A stretch of 64,000 nt of DNA from Variovorax sp. WS11 (GTDB lineage: Bacteria; Pseudomonadota; Gammaproteobacteria; Burkholderiales; Burkholderiaceae_C), in NCBI RefSeq assembly GCF_010499245.1, contig NZ_JAAGOW010000003.1:682001-746000 (forward strand), read 5' to 3'. Of the stretch, positions 1 to 12,105 are shown in pieces. The position numbers were made by a program, and so were the translations under genes. The number at the start of each line of letters is the position of its first letter. Within the stretch, counting starts at the first letter, position 1. The notes beneath the pieces were generated by a model. That model ran no database searches and was not told the DNA's origin. It saw only the letters and a list, made by a program, of their open reading frames with translations.

Positions 1-1281
<1,281 letters not shown>

Positions 1282-1361
1282 GGATGTCTCCTCTAGGTGC
1301 TTCCCGGTGTTGTGCAGATCCCGGCCCCGGGAAAGCGAAGAGCCGGACAGCGTGAAAAGAT

Positions 1362-1670
1362 TCAGCCCTTGCGCATGACCAGGGCGAGCACGAGCATCGA
1401 CAGCACGAAGCTGATCCAGATCGAGGGCTCGGCTTCCAGTTCAAGCCATTCCTGGAACTTGCCGGCCAGGCCGATGAAGATCAGGTTGACGTAGGCCGCG
1501 ATCAAGAGGCCGATGAAGAGGCGGTCGCCGCGCGTGGTCTCCATCGGTAGCCAGCCGCGGCGCAGGGTCGTCGGCGACTTGAATTCCCATACGGTCATGC
1601 CGACCAGCATCAGCGCGATGCAGCTGAAGAAGACCGCCACGGGGGTGGTCCAGACCATCCATTCGAACAT
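1362..1670 (-). CDS. glpU: DUF2160 small membrane protein of the glycerol ABC transporter
   Basis: 102-residue integral membrane protein with about three hydrophobic segments (roughly residues 8-28, 50-68 and 83-98). It matches the DUF2160 family, whose members sit between the second permease and the binding protein in rhizobial-type glycerol operons (GlpU). Its molecular role is not established; an accessory subunit of the importer is the usual inference. It starts 22 bases after the glpQ stop, so it is almost certainly co-transcribed. Confidence 0.8.
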   Translation of the reverse strand: MFEWMVWTTPVAVFFSCIALMLVGMTVWEFKSPTTLRRGWLPMETTRGDRLFIGLLIAAYVNLIFIGLAGKFQEWLELEAEPSIWISFVLSMLVLALVMRKG

Positions 1671-1692
1671 CTCGAGCTCCTTTCTTCTTTTG

Positions 1693-2505
1693 TCAAACCC
1701 GTCCCATCGCGAAGCCCTTCGCGATGTAATGCCGCACGAACCAGATCACGATCGCGCCGGGCACGATCGTCAGCACGCCCGCCGCCGCCAGCGTCGCCCA
1801 GTCCATGCCCGAGGCGCTCACGGTGCGCGTCATCGTGGCCACGATGGGCTTCGCATTCACGCTGGTCAGCGTGCGCGCCAGCAGCAGCTCGACCCAGCTG
1901 AACATGAAGCAGAAGAAGGCCGCGACGCCGACGCCCGCCTTGATCAGCGGCAGGAAGATGGTGAGGAAGAAGCGTGGGAAGGAGTAGCCGTCGATGTAGG
2001 CCGTCTCGTCGATCTCGCGCGGGATGCCGCTCATGAAGCCCTCCAGGATCCACACCGCCAGCGGCACGTTGAAGAGCAGGTGCGCCAGCGCCACGCCCAG
2101 GTGCGTGTCCATCAGCCCCACCGTGGTGTAGAGCTGGAAGAAAGGCAGCAGGAACACCGCCGGCGGCGTCATGCGGTTGGTCAGCAGCCAGAAGAAGACA
2201 TGCTTGTCGCCGAGGAAGGAGTAGCGCGAGAAGGCATAGGCCGCCGGCAGCGCCACCGTGAGCGAGACCACGGTGTTGATGCCCACGTAGATCAGGCTGT
2301 TGATGTAGCCCGAGTACCAAGACTCATCGGTGAAGATGCGCGCGTAGTTGGCCCAGGTGAAGTGCTGCGGGAAGAAGGAGAAGCTCGAAAGGATCTCCTC
2401 GTTGGTCTTGAAGCTCATGTTGACCATCCAGTAGATGGGCAACAGCGCGAACAGGATGTAGAGCAGCAGGAAGATGCTGCGCTTGCGGAATCTCTTCTCG
2501 TTCAT
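1693..2505 (-). CDS. glpQ: Glycerol ABC transporter permease GlpQ
   Basis: 270-residue inner-membrane permease of the MalFG-type family. About six membrane segments are visible, the first at residues 10-30 (LLLYILFALLPIYW). The cytoplasmic coupling loop carries the EAA-like stretch around IPREIDETAYIDG. The ATG at 2505 is preferred over an upstream in-frame start at 2526 because MNEKRFRKRS followed by the first helix is the usual family N-terminus. It pairs with GlpP to form the transmembrane channel energised by GlpS and GlpT. A gap of about 80 bases to glpP contains a palindromic repeat, which is unusual in this otherwise tight operon. Confidence 0.88.
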   Translation of the reverse strand: MNEKRFRKRSIFLLLYILFALLPIYWMVNMSFKTNEEILSSFSFFPQHFTWANYARIFTDESWYSGYINSLIYVGINTVVSLTVALPAAYAFSRYSFLGDKHVFFWLLTNRMTPPAVFLLPFFQLYTTVGLMDTHLGVALAHLLFNVPLAVWILEGFMSGIPREIDETAYIDGYSFPRFFLTIFLPLIKAGVGVAAFFCFMFSWVELLLARTLTSVNAKPIVATMTRTVSASGMDWATLAAAGVLTIVPGAIVIWFVRHYIAKGFAMGRV

Positions 2506-2540
2506 ATCGACCCCCACACTCTGCACTTCGTGTCATCGCT

Positions 2541-2555
2541 GCCCCCCGAGGGGGC
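2541..2555. repeat. Intergenic palindromic repeat inside the glp operon
   Basis: GCCCCC-CGA-GGGGGC is a perfect hairpin with 6-base arms, within a GC-rich stretch of about 60 bases (2522-2580) in the glpP-glpQ gap. It is not followed by a T-run on the minus strand, so it is not a normal intrinsic terminator. It resembles the short dispersed palindromes of Variovorax-type genomes (from memory, not searched). It could stabilise an mRNA end or alter the relative expression of the two permease genes. Confidence 0.6.
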
Positions 2556-2587
2556 GCGAGCTTGCTTGGGGCGGCCCGGCGCGGCGC

Positions 2588-3474
<887 letters not shown>

Positions 3475-3478
<4 letters not shown>

Positions 3479-4545
3479 GCCACCAACTCCTCATCCCTAT
3501 AGAAGCACGTATGCGCGTCCACCACCTTCAGCCAGACCGGCGAACCCGCCGCCGGCACCTCCACGTCGGAAGGGAGCCGCGCCTTGATCACGCTCTCCCC
3601 CGCCCGCGCCGTCAGCATCTGGTGCGTGCCCACGTCCTGCACCTGCACGACGGTCGCCGCCACGGCCCCGGCTGCGCTCGGCTCGGCCAGCGTGACGTAC
3701 TCGGGACGAATGCCCAGCTTGAGCGCACCCTCGGGCAGCGTGCGCTGCGTCGTGAGCCGCATGCCCGCCACTTCGAGCGACCAGCCGCTGCTCTGCACCG
3801 GCAGGAAGTTCATGCCCGGCGAGCCGATGAAATGCCCGACGAAGGTATGGGCCGGCCGCTCGAAGAGCGCATCGGCACTGCCTACCTGCACCGCCTTGCC
3901 GCGCGTCATCACCACCACCTCCTCGGCGAAGGTCAGCGCCTCGACCTGGTCGTGCGTGACGTAGATCAGCGTGAGCTTGAGCTCGCGGTGGATCTGCTTG
4001 AGCTTGCGCCTCAGCTGCCATTTGAGGTTGGGGTCGATCACCGTCAGCGGCTCGTCGAAGAGCACGGCCGACACGTCGCTGCGCACCAGCCCGCGCCCCA
4101 GCGAGATCTTCTGCTTGGCATCGGCCGCGAGGCCGGCGGCGCGCTGGTTGAGCTGGCCGCTCATGTCGAGCATCTCGGCGATCTCGCCCACGCGCTTCCT
4201 GATCTGCTCGGCGGGCAGCTTGCGGTTGCGCAGGGGGAAAGCCAGGTTTTCGGCCACGGTCATGGTGTCGTAGATCACGGGGAACTGGAACACCTGCGCG
4301 ATGTTGCGCTCCTGCGGCGACGCGTGCGTGACATCGCGCCCGTCGAAGCTGACGGTGCCGCGCGAGGGCACCAAGAGGCCCGAGATGACGTTGAGCATGG
4401 TCGTCTTGCCGCAGCCCGAGGGGCCGAGCAAGGCGTACGCGCCGCCGTCGCGGAAGCTCATCGTGAGCGGCAGCAGCGCATAGTCGCTGTCCTGCGTGGG
4501 GTTGGGACGATAGGCGTGTGCCAGGTCGAGGTCGATGCGTGCCAC
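3475..4545 (-). CDS. glpT: Glycerol ABC transporter ATP-binding protein GlpT
   Basis: 356-residue cytoplasmic ATPase of the MalK-like class. The Walker A motif GPSGCGKT is at residues 41-48, Walker B AVLFDEP at 160-166, and the H-loop histidine is at 198 (VTHDQ). The ABC signature is degenerate: at 139-146, where LSGGQQQR is expected, it reads LAADAKQK. The C-terminal third is the TOBE/OB regulatory region. The start is GTG at 4545, chosen because an AAGGAGG-type ribosome site lies just upstream and the start falls one base after the glpS stop. GlpT presumably forms a heterodimer with GlpS; the two proteins carry complementary defects. Confidence 0.9.
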
Positions 4546-4546
4546 C

Positions 4547-5613
<1,067 letters not shown>

Positions 5614-5623
<10 letters not shown>

Positions 5624-7212
5624 GCAACTCCTTCTTGCTGCTCTTGAGTCCGGGCCTGCTGCTGCATCCAGGCACCGACCCGTTCGCGTTCTTCCGCCGT
5701 GAAATGCAGGCCCAGCTTGGACCTGCGCCACAGCACGTCCTCGCCGCTGCAGGCCCACTCCTCGTCCCGCAGGTAGCGCAGCTCGCGCTCGTGCAGGCCG
5801 GGGGCCACGGCAAGGCCCATGTCGTTCATCGATTGCGCCCCGCCGATCACGGCAGAGACGCGGGCGCCGTAGGCGCGCGCCAGCCGGCGTGCCAGCGCGG
5901 CATCGAGCCACGGATGCCTCGAACGGACGGCGGCCACGAAGCGGCCGAAGTCTTCGTCCGGGCGCGCGGCGGCGCCGATCCAGCCCGAGAGGTCGCCGCC
6001 CGCCAGGAAGGCGCCCTCGGTCCAGGCCGGGCGCGCTTCGCCGAGCATGCGGCCCACCTCGTCGGCCGCGTCCTCCGAGAGCTTGCGGAAGGTGGTGATC
6101 TTGCCGCCCCACACCGACAGCAGCGGCGCCGCGGTGGTGTTCGATTCGAGCATGTAGTCGCGCGTGACCGCCGACGGATCGCCCGAGGCATCGTCGAGCA
6201 GCGGGCGTACGCCCGAGTAGGTCCAGACCACGTCGGCCGGCACGATCGGCTTCTCGAAATAGCGGCTGGCCTGGGTGCAGAGGTAGTCGATCTCGTCGGC
6301 GCCGATGCGCGCCGCGCCGGGGTCGTCGCCGCTCAGCTCGATGTCGGTGGTGCCGATCAGCGTGAAGGCGTCCTGGTAGGGGATCGCGAAGATGATCCGC
6401 TTGTCGGGGTTCTGGAAGATGTAGGCATGGTCGTGCGCGAAGAGGCGCGGCACCACGATGTGGCTGCCCTTGACCAGGCGCAGATGCCGGGTCGCCAGGG
6501 CTTCGCCCTTGGCGGGCTGCGCCACGCCGCGCAGGAAGGACTCGGCCCAGGGCCCCGCGGCGTTCACCACCGCGCGGGCGCGCACCGTGCGCCGGCCGGC
6601 CGGGCCTTCGAGCACGGCGGTCCATCCGTCGGCATCGCGCTGCGCGCTCACGCAGCGCGTGCGGGTCAGCACCTCGGCGCCCTTGGCTCGCGCATCCAGC
6701 GCATTGAGCACCACCAGCCGCGCATCATCGACCCAGCCATCCGAATACACGAAGCCGCGCTTGAACTGCGGTTTGAGCGGCGCGCCGGCCGCATGCGCGC
6801 GCAGGTCGATCGAGCGCGAACCCGGCAGCACCTCGCGCCGGGCCAGGTGGTCGTAGAGAAAGAGGCCCATGCGCACCATCCACGCCGGCCGCATGGACGG
6901 GTCGTGCGGCATCACGAAGCGCAGTGGCCACATGATGTGCGGCGCACTGCGCAACAGCACCTCGCGCTCCTGCAGTGCCTTGCGCACCAGCGAGAACTCG
7001 TAGTACTCGAGGTAGCGCAGCCCGCCGTGGATCAGCTTGGTGGAAGAAGAAGAGGTGTGCGCCGCGAGGTCGTCCTTCTCGCACAGCAGCACGCGCCAGC
7101 CGCGGCCCGCCAGATCGCGCGCGATGCCGCAGCCGTTGATGCCGCCGCCGACGATCAGCACGTCGCAGGCAGCCAGGGCGGCGGCCGAGGAGGATGGAGG
7201 GGTTGCGCTCAC
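5614..7212 (-). CDS. glpD: Aerobic glycerol-3-phosphate dehydrogenase
   Basis: 532-residue FAD-dependent dehydrogenase that oxidises sn-glycerol 3-phosphate to dihydroxyacetone phosphate at the inner membrane and passes electrons to quinone. The N-terminal dinucleotide-binding motif is clear (VGGGINGCGIARDLAGRG), followed by the GlpD-typical SSSTKLIHGGLRYLE region that lines the substrate and flavin site. The length matches the family. The start is GTG at 7212. It is the first gene of the glpD-S-T-P-Q-U-V operon and is divergent from glpR, a standard regulatory arrangement for glycerol catabolism. Confidence 0.95.
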
Positions 7213-7384
7213 GGTCTTGGAATAGTTCTCTCGGGGTCTCTTGGGTCTCTCGAATTTTGCTCGATGAATCTTCGCTTTTTTTCATTTTGGTTCCTTAAGG
7301 CGCGATTTTCCTAGTCGTTAACCCTTAACGCTCTTCGTTTTCTTTCGTTCTAAAGTAGCCCGCCCTGCGCTCTCTTCCATTCGC
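7213..7384. promoter_or_regulatory. glpD/glpR divergent promoter region with inverted and direct repeats
   Basis: This 172-base stretch is far more AT-rich than the flanking genes. A perfect inverted repeat CGTTAA-CCC-TTAACG lies at 7316-7330. A tandem CTTCGTTTT/CTTTCGTTC pair lies at about 7333-7350. Several TTCG-containing stretches sit on the glpD side. DeoR-family GlpR repressors usually bind repeated short sites in such regions, so these are candidate operators. Exact promoter elements cannot be assigned by eye. Confidence 0.5.
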
Positions 7385-8155
7385 GTGAATTCGAATCCCC
7401 GCCAGCTCAAGCTCCTCAACACCGTGCGCACGCGCGGCTCGGTCACGGTCGAACAGCTGGCCGACATGCTCGACGTGACCCTGCAGACGGTGCGCCGCGA
7501 CGTGCAGCGCCTGGCCGACGAAGGCTTGCTGACGCGCTTCCACGGCGGCGTTCGGGTGCCGAGCTCGACCACCGAGAACATCGGCTACCAGCAGCGCGAG
7601 ACCCTGCATGCCGAGGGCAAGGCGCGCATCGCGCACGCCGTTGCCGCGCGCGTGCCGAACGACTGCTCACTGATCCTGAACATCGGCACCACCACCGAGG
7701 CCATCGCCAAGGCGCTGCTGCAGCACAGCGGGTTGCGCGTGATCACCAACAACCTCAATGTCGCGACCATCCTGAGCGACAACCCGAACTGCGAGGTGAT
7801 CGTGGCGGGCGGCTCGGTGCGCCTGCGCGACCGCGCGATCGTGGGCGAGGCCACGGTCGATTTCATTCGCCAGTTCAAGGTCGACATCGCGCTGATCGGC
7901 GTCTCCAGCATCGAGTCCGATGGCACGCTGCGCGACTTCGACCTGCGCGAGGTGAAGGTGGCGCAGACCATCATTGCCCAGGCGCGCGAGGTCTGGCTGG
8001 CGGCGGACGCGAGCAAGTTCAACCGGCCGGCGATGATCGAGCTGGCCAAGCTATCGCAGATCGACTGCCTGTTCACCGACGCGGAGCCGCCGCCGCCCTT
8101 CCCCGAGCTGCTGGCGCAAGCGCAGGTCCGCTGCGAGATCGCACGCGAACATTGA
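7385..8155 (+). CDS. glpR: DeoR-family glycerol-3-phosphate regulon repressor
   Basis: 256-residue DeoR-type regulator. The N-terminal winged helix-turn-helix is visible at residues 7-58 (TVEQLADMLDVTLQTVRRDVQRL). It is followed by the sugar-phosphate-sensing domain with the NIGTTTEAIAKAL motif near residue 98. The start is GTG at 7385. By analogy with GlpR it should repress the divergent glpD-transporter operon and possibly glpK, with glycerol 3-phosphate relieving repression. It is 16 bases upstream of glpK on the same strand, so the two are probably one transcript. Confidence 0.88.
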   Translation: MNSNPRQLKLLNTVRTRGSVTVEQLADMLDVTLQTVRRDVQRLADEGLLTRFHGGVRVPSSTTENIGYQQRETLHAEGKARIAHAVAARVPNDCSLILNIGTTTEAIAKALLQHSGLRVITNNLNVATILSDNPNCEVIVAGGSVRLRDRAIVGEATVDFIRQFKVDIALIGVSSIESDGTLRDFDLREVKVAQTIIAQAREVWLAADASKFNRPAMIELAKLSQIDCLFTDAEPPPPFPELLAQAQVRCEIAREH

Positions 8156-8171
8156 TCAAGGACCTTTCCTC

Positions 8172-9668
8172 ATGACCTACCTGCTCGCCCTCGACCAGGG
8201 CACCTCCAGCTCCCGCAGCATCGTCTTCGACCGCGAAGGCCGCATCGTCGCCATCGCCCAGCGGGAGCTCACGCAGATCTATCCGCAGCCCGGCTGGGTC
8301 GAGCACGACCCGATGGAAATCTGGAGCAGCCAGCTCGCCACCGCGCACGAGGTGCTGGCCAAGGCCAAGCTGAAGGCGAGCGACATCCACGCGGTGGGCA
8401 TCACCAACCAGCGCGAGACCACCGTGCTGTGGAACCGCAAGACGGGCCAGCCCGTGCATCACGCCATCGTCTGGCAAGACCGCCGCGCCGAGCCGTTGTG
8501 CGCGAAGCTGCGCGAGGACGGCATGACCGGCACGATCCAGGAGAAGACCGGCCTGGTGATCGACGCCTACTTCTCCGGCACCAAGCTGCGCTGGCTGCTC
8601 GACAACGTGCCCGGCGCGCGCGCCGCGGCCGAGCGCGGCGAGCTGGCCTTCGGCACGGTGGACAGCTGGCTGATCTGGCAACTGACCGGCGGCAAGCAGC
8701 ATGTGAGCGACGTGAGCAACGCCTCGCGCACCATGCTCTTCAACGTGCACACCCATCAGTGGGATGCCGACCTGCTCGAGGCGCTGGACATCCCCGCCTC
8801 GCTGATGCCGCAGGTCAAGCCTTCGAGCGCGCATTTCGCCGACACCGACGCGGGCCTGTTCGACCGGCCGCTGCCCATCGGCGGCGTGGCCGGCGACCAG
8901 CAAAGCGCCCTCTTCGGGCAGGCCTGCTTCGACGCCGGGATGGCCAAGAACACCTATGGCACCGGCTGCTTCCTGCTGATGCACACGGGCGGCGACTTCC
9001 AGCCTTCGCACAACGGCCTGCTCGTGACCAGCGCCGCACAGGCGCCCGGCATGCCGCCGCAGTACGCGATGGAGGGCAGCGTGTTCGTCGGCGGTGCTGT
9101 GGTGCAGTGGCTGCGGGATGGGCTGAAGGCCATCCAGGGCAGCGCGCAGGTGCAGGCGCTGGCCGAGAGCGTGCCCGATGCGGGCGGGGTGATGATGGTG
9201 CCGGCGTTCACCGGGCTCGGCGCGCCCTACTGGAATGCGGATGCGCGCGGCACGATCACGGGGCTGACGCGCGGGACCACCGTCGCACACATTGCGCGCG
9301 CGGCGCTGGAGAGCATCGCCTACCAGAGCGCTGCGTTGCTGCAGGCCATGAGCCGCGACGCGGTGGCTGCGGGTGGGACGCCGGTGGCGGAGCTGCGGGT
9401 GGATGGCGGTGCGGCGGTGAACGACCTGCTGATGCAGTTCCAGGCGGACCTGCTGGGCATTCCGGTGGTGCGGCCGGAGGTCATCGAGACCACCGCGCTC
9501 GGCGCTGCGTACCTTGCTGGGCTGTCGACGGGCGTGTACCGCGATACGGGGGAGCTGTCGAAGCAGTGGCGGGTGGAGCGGCGCTTCCTGCCGACGCTGA
9601 GCCGGGAGAAGGCCGAGGAGAAGATGGCACGGTGGGAGCTGGCGGTGCGGAGGGCGACGCTGGTTTGA
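8172..9668 (+). CDS. glpK: Glycerol kinase
   Basis: 498-residue FGGY-family kinase that phosphorylates glycerol to glycerol 3-phosphate using ATP. The N-terminal ATP-binding segment LALDQGTSSSRSIVFD is at residues 4-19, the substrate segment GITNQRETTVLW is near residue 77, and the FGGY signature region YAMEGSVFVGGAVVQW is near residue 298. The length is the family norm. Placed after glpR and opposite glpD and the ABC transporter, it completes glycerol uptake and catabolism. No GlpF facilitator gene is present in the window. Confidence 0.97.
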   Translation: MTYLLALDQGTSSSRSIVFDREGRIVAIAQRELTQIYPQPGWVEHDPMEIWSSQLATAHEVLAKAKLKASDIHAVGITNQRETTVLWNRKTGQPVHHAIVWQDRRAEPLCAKLREDGMTGTIQEKTGLVIDAYFSGTKLRWLLDNVPGARAAAERGELAFGTVDSWLIWQLTGGKQHVSDVSNASRTMLFNVHTHQWDADLLEALDIPASLMPQVKPSSAHFADTDAGLFDRPLPIGGVAGDQQSALFGQACFDAGMAKNTYGTGCFLLMHTGGDFQPSHNGLLVTSAAQAPGMPPQYAMEGSVFVGGAVVQWLRDGLKAIQGSAQVQALAESVPDAGGVMMVPAFTGLGAPYWNADARGTITGLTRGTTVAHIARAALESIAYQSAALLQAMSRDAVAAGGTPVAELRVDGGAAVNDLLMQFQADLLGIPVVRPEVIETTALGAAYLAGLSTGVYRDTGELSKQWRVERRFLPTLSREKAEEKMARWELAVRRATLV

Positions 9669-9713
9669 ACGACCCCGCGGATGCGACCAGCGCCTGCGTC
9701 TGCACCTGCTTCT

Positions 9714-10985
9714 TTACCCCCAGAGCGGAGGAGCAAGCGTCGGCACCAGCCTGGCCTGATCATCCAATGGCGTCGCGGTCACCGAGCCCGCAGCCTGGGG
9801 CGAGAAGCTGGCCATCGCCTGCACCAGGTTTTGCACCTGGGTGTCGATCAGCACATGGCCGTCGCTGGTCCTGAACTCCTCGACGTGGTAGCCACTGCCC
9901 GCATACCAGCTGTTGAGGGTGAGCTTGTCCTCGGTGCCGATGATGCTCACCTCGAGGTTGTTGCCCACTTGCCTGAACCACAGCTGGTCTGCCGTGATCC
10001 CGCTGGCGAACTGCACCACGTCCTTGTTCCCTGCGGTGGCGTCGTCTTCGATGATCGTGTCACGGCCATGGCCACGCGCCATGCGGTAGGTGTCGTTGCC
10101 GGCTCCGCCGATCAGGGTGTCGTTGCCCGCGCCACCGTCGAGCGTGTCGTTGCCCGCGCCGCCGGTGAGTATGTTGGCGCCGGCGTTGCCGGTCAGGGTG
10201 TCGTTGTGGCTGCTGCCGAGGAGGCGCTCGATGTTAAGCAGCGTGTCGGTGCCGGAGCCGCCCGTGACCTGGGCACCGGTGGCGGTCAGGCTGACGGTCA
10301 CGGCCGCAGCGCTGTAGTGGTAGGAGGCGGTGTCGATACCGCCGGCGCCGTCGAGGATGTTGTCGCCGGCGTTGGCGGTCAGCACGTTCGCGAGTTCATT
10401 GCCCGTGGCATTGATGTTGTCCTGGCCTGTCAGCCACAGGTGCTCGATGTTCGCGCCCAGTGCCCAGGAGACGGAGGACGCCACCGTGTCGATGCCTTCG
10501 TTGGCCGACTCGATCACGACGTCGCCCGCGGTGTCGACGACATACATGTCGTTGCCGGCGCCGCCGCTCATCACGTCCTCTGCGGCGCCTGCGTTGAGCG
10601 TGTCGTTGCCGGCAAGGCCCTCCAATGTGTCGTTGCCGGGGGTGCCGTTCGCCCCGCGCCTCTCGTCGTTCACCGCATCGGCCGTGACGGTGCGCACGGC
10701 GGCGGCGCCCACGGTGCCGTAGCGCGTGAACGGAAAGGTTCTCAGCTTGATCTCGGCCCGCTGCCGCACGGCCAGATGCCGGGCCGCACGCAGGAGCAGA
10801 TCGATGTCGGCGCCCTTACCCGGGCTGCAGCCGAGCTGATGTGCCAGCGTGGCCGGATCGGCTGCGATGCGGTGCGTGCGCGCCAGAACACACAAGGCAT
10901 GCAGCGCGGGGTCTGCGGTTCGCGCGCCCTCTTCCAAGCCTGCGCGCGAACCCGCCGCTATCGCGGCCCCCTGTACTCCCTGCAT
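9714..10985 (-). pseudogene. Chimaeric RTX protein: HlyB-like N-terminus, HlyD fragment, RTX repeats
   Basis: One open 423-codon frame joins three pieces of a type I secretion locus. Residues about 24-74 resemble the peptidase-C39-like N-terminal domain of HlyB/LapB-type ABC exporters (LHALCVLARTHRIAADP, then DLLLRAARHL). Residues about 76-111 match the C-terminal part of HlyD-type membrane fusion proteins (RAEIKLRTFPFTRYGTV, then DAVNDERRG). Residues about 113-300 are haemolysin-type calcium-binding repeats (several GGAGNDTL-like nonapeptides), followed by an RTX-associated C-terminal domain to about 390. No intact exporter is nearby. It is best read as in-frame deletion debris of an exporter-adaptor-RTX cluster, although the frame is still open and could be expressed. 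Confidence 0.7.
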
Positions 10986-11131
10986 CGCCTACCCCCTGAG
11001 CCTTTGGTGTGTGGCGAGGGAAGATAGCCGAAGCCCGGAGGGGCCGCACCCCTCCAAAAGTCGACACTTGAAATCGATAAGACTTGCGTCTTACCGCACG
11101 CGGACCTTCCGCGGACTTGGGATTAATCCTT

Positions 11132-12088
11132 TCAGTGTCCCGGCACCAGGAAGTCCTGGCTGATCCGCCACCCGAGCTCGTTCACCCGGTCGAGGAACTG
11201 CGTGAGGTACGCGTGCAGCCCGGTCGCGAGGATCTCGTCGACGCGCGCGTACTGCAGGTCCGCCAGCAGCTTGCCGGCGCGCCGCTGGGTCTCGGCGCTC
11301 TGGTCGTTCTGCACCTTCTCGAGGTCGTTCACCACCTCGACCAGGCTGGCGTGCAGCGAGCGCGGCATGTCCGCGCGCAGGATCAGCAGCTCGGCCACGC
11401 GCTCGGGCTTGATCACGTCGCGGTACACCTTGCGGTAGACCTCGAAGGCCGAGACGCTGCGCAAGATGGCGCTCCAGTGATAGAAGTCGTACTCCTGGTC
11501 CTCCTCGGTGGCGGTGCCGAAGAACTCGCTGTTGAGCGCGTGGAACTTCACGTCGACCAGACGCGCCGTGTTGTCGGCGCGCTCGATGAAGGTGCCCAGG
11601 CGCGAGAAGTGGAAGGCCTCGTCCTGCAGCATGGTGCCCACCGTCACGCCGCGCGACAGGTGCGAGCGGAACTTGACCCACTCGAAGAACTGCCCCGGGT
11701 CGCGCTCGAAGTCGCCGGCGCGCAGCATGCGGTTGACCTCGAGCCAGGTGGTGTTCTGCGTCTCCCACGATTCGGTGGTGAGCGCGCCCCGCACGGCCCG
11801 GGCGTTCTCGCGCGCCGCACGCAGGCAGGACAGGATGGACGAGGGATTGTCCTCGTCCTTGACCATGAACTCCATCACACGGTCGGGGGTGATCTGGTCG
11901 TACTTGTCGTTGAAGGCCGGCAGCAGTTCGCTGATCGACAGCAGGCCCTGCCAGCCGTACTTGGCGACCTCGGCCGACTGCGGCAAGAGCGAGGTCTGGT
12001 AGTTGACGTCGAGCATGCGGGCGGTGTTTTCGGCCCGTTCGGTGTAGCGCGACATCCAGTAAAGGTGATCGGCGGTGCGTGAGAGCAT
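11132..12088 (-). CDS. Alpha-E domain protein (DUF403)
   Basis: 318-residue all-helical protein of the alpha-E family. The family hallmark is the N-terminal YWMSRYTERAENTARMLD segment (residues 10-27). Biochemical function is not established. Genes of this family almost always accompany circularly permuted ATP-grasp ligases and transglutaminase-like proteins, and published comparative genomics proposed a role in a peptide-synthesising or peptide-tagging system. It lies 17 bases downstream of the ATP-grasp gene and is clearly co-transcribed. The proteasome-like peptidase often found next in such operons is absent here; the next gene downstream is the RTX relic. Confidence 0.88.
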   Translation of the reverse strand: MLSRTADHLYWMSRYTERAENTARMLDVNYQTSLLPQSAEVAKYGWQGLLSISELLPAFNDKYDQITPDRVMEFMVKDEDNPSSILSCLRAARENARAVRGALTTESWETQNTTWLEVNRMLRAGDFERDPGQFFEWVKFRSHLSRGVTVGTMLQDEAFHFSRLGTFIERADNTARLVDVKFHALNSEFFGTATEEDQEYDFYHWSAILRSVSAFEVYRKVYRDVIKPERVAELLILRADMPRSLHASLVEVVNDLEKVQNDQSAETQRRAGKLLADLQYARVDEILATGLHAYLTQFLDRVNELGWRISQDFLVPGH

Positions 12089-12105
12089 GTGTTCTTCTCC
12101 TCGGA

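Noticed and set aside
11078..11093. TAAGAC-TTGC-GTCTTA inverted repeat between the RTX relic and the alpha-E gene
   Set aside because: A 6-base stem without a T-run; too short to call a terminator or operator without comparison.
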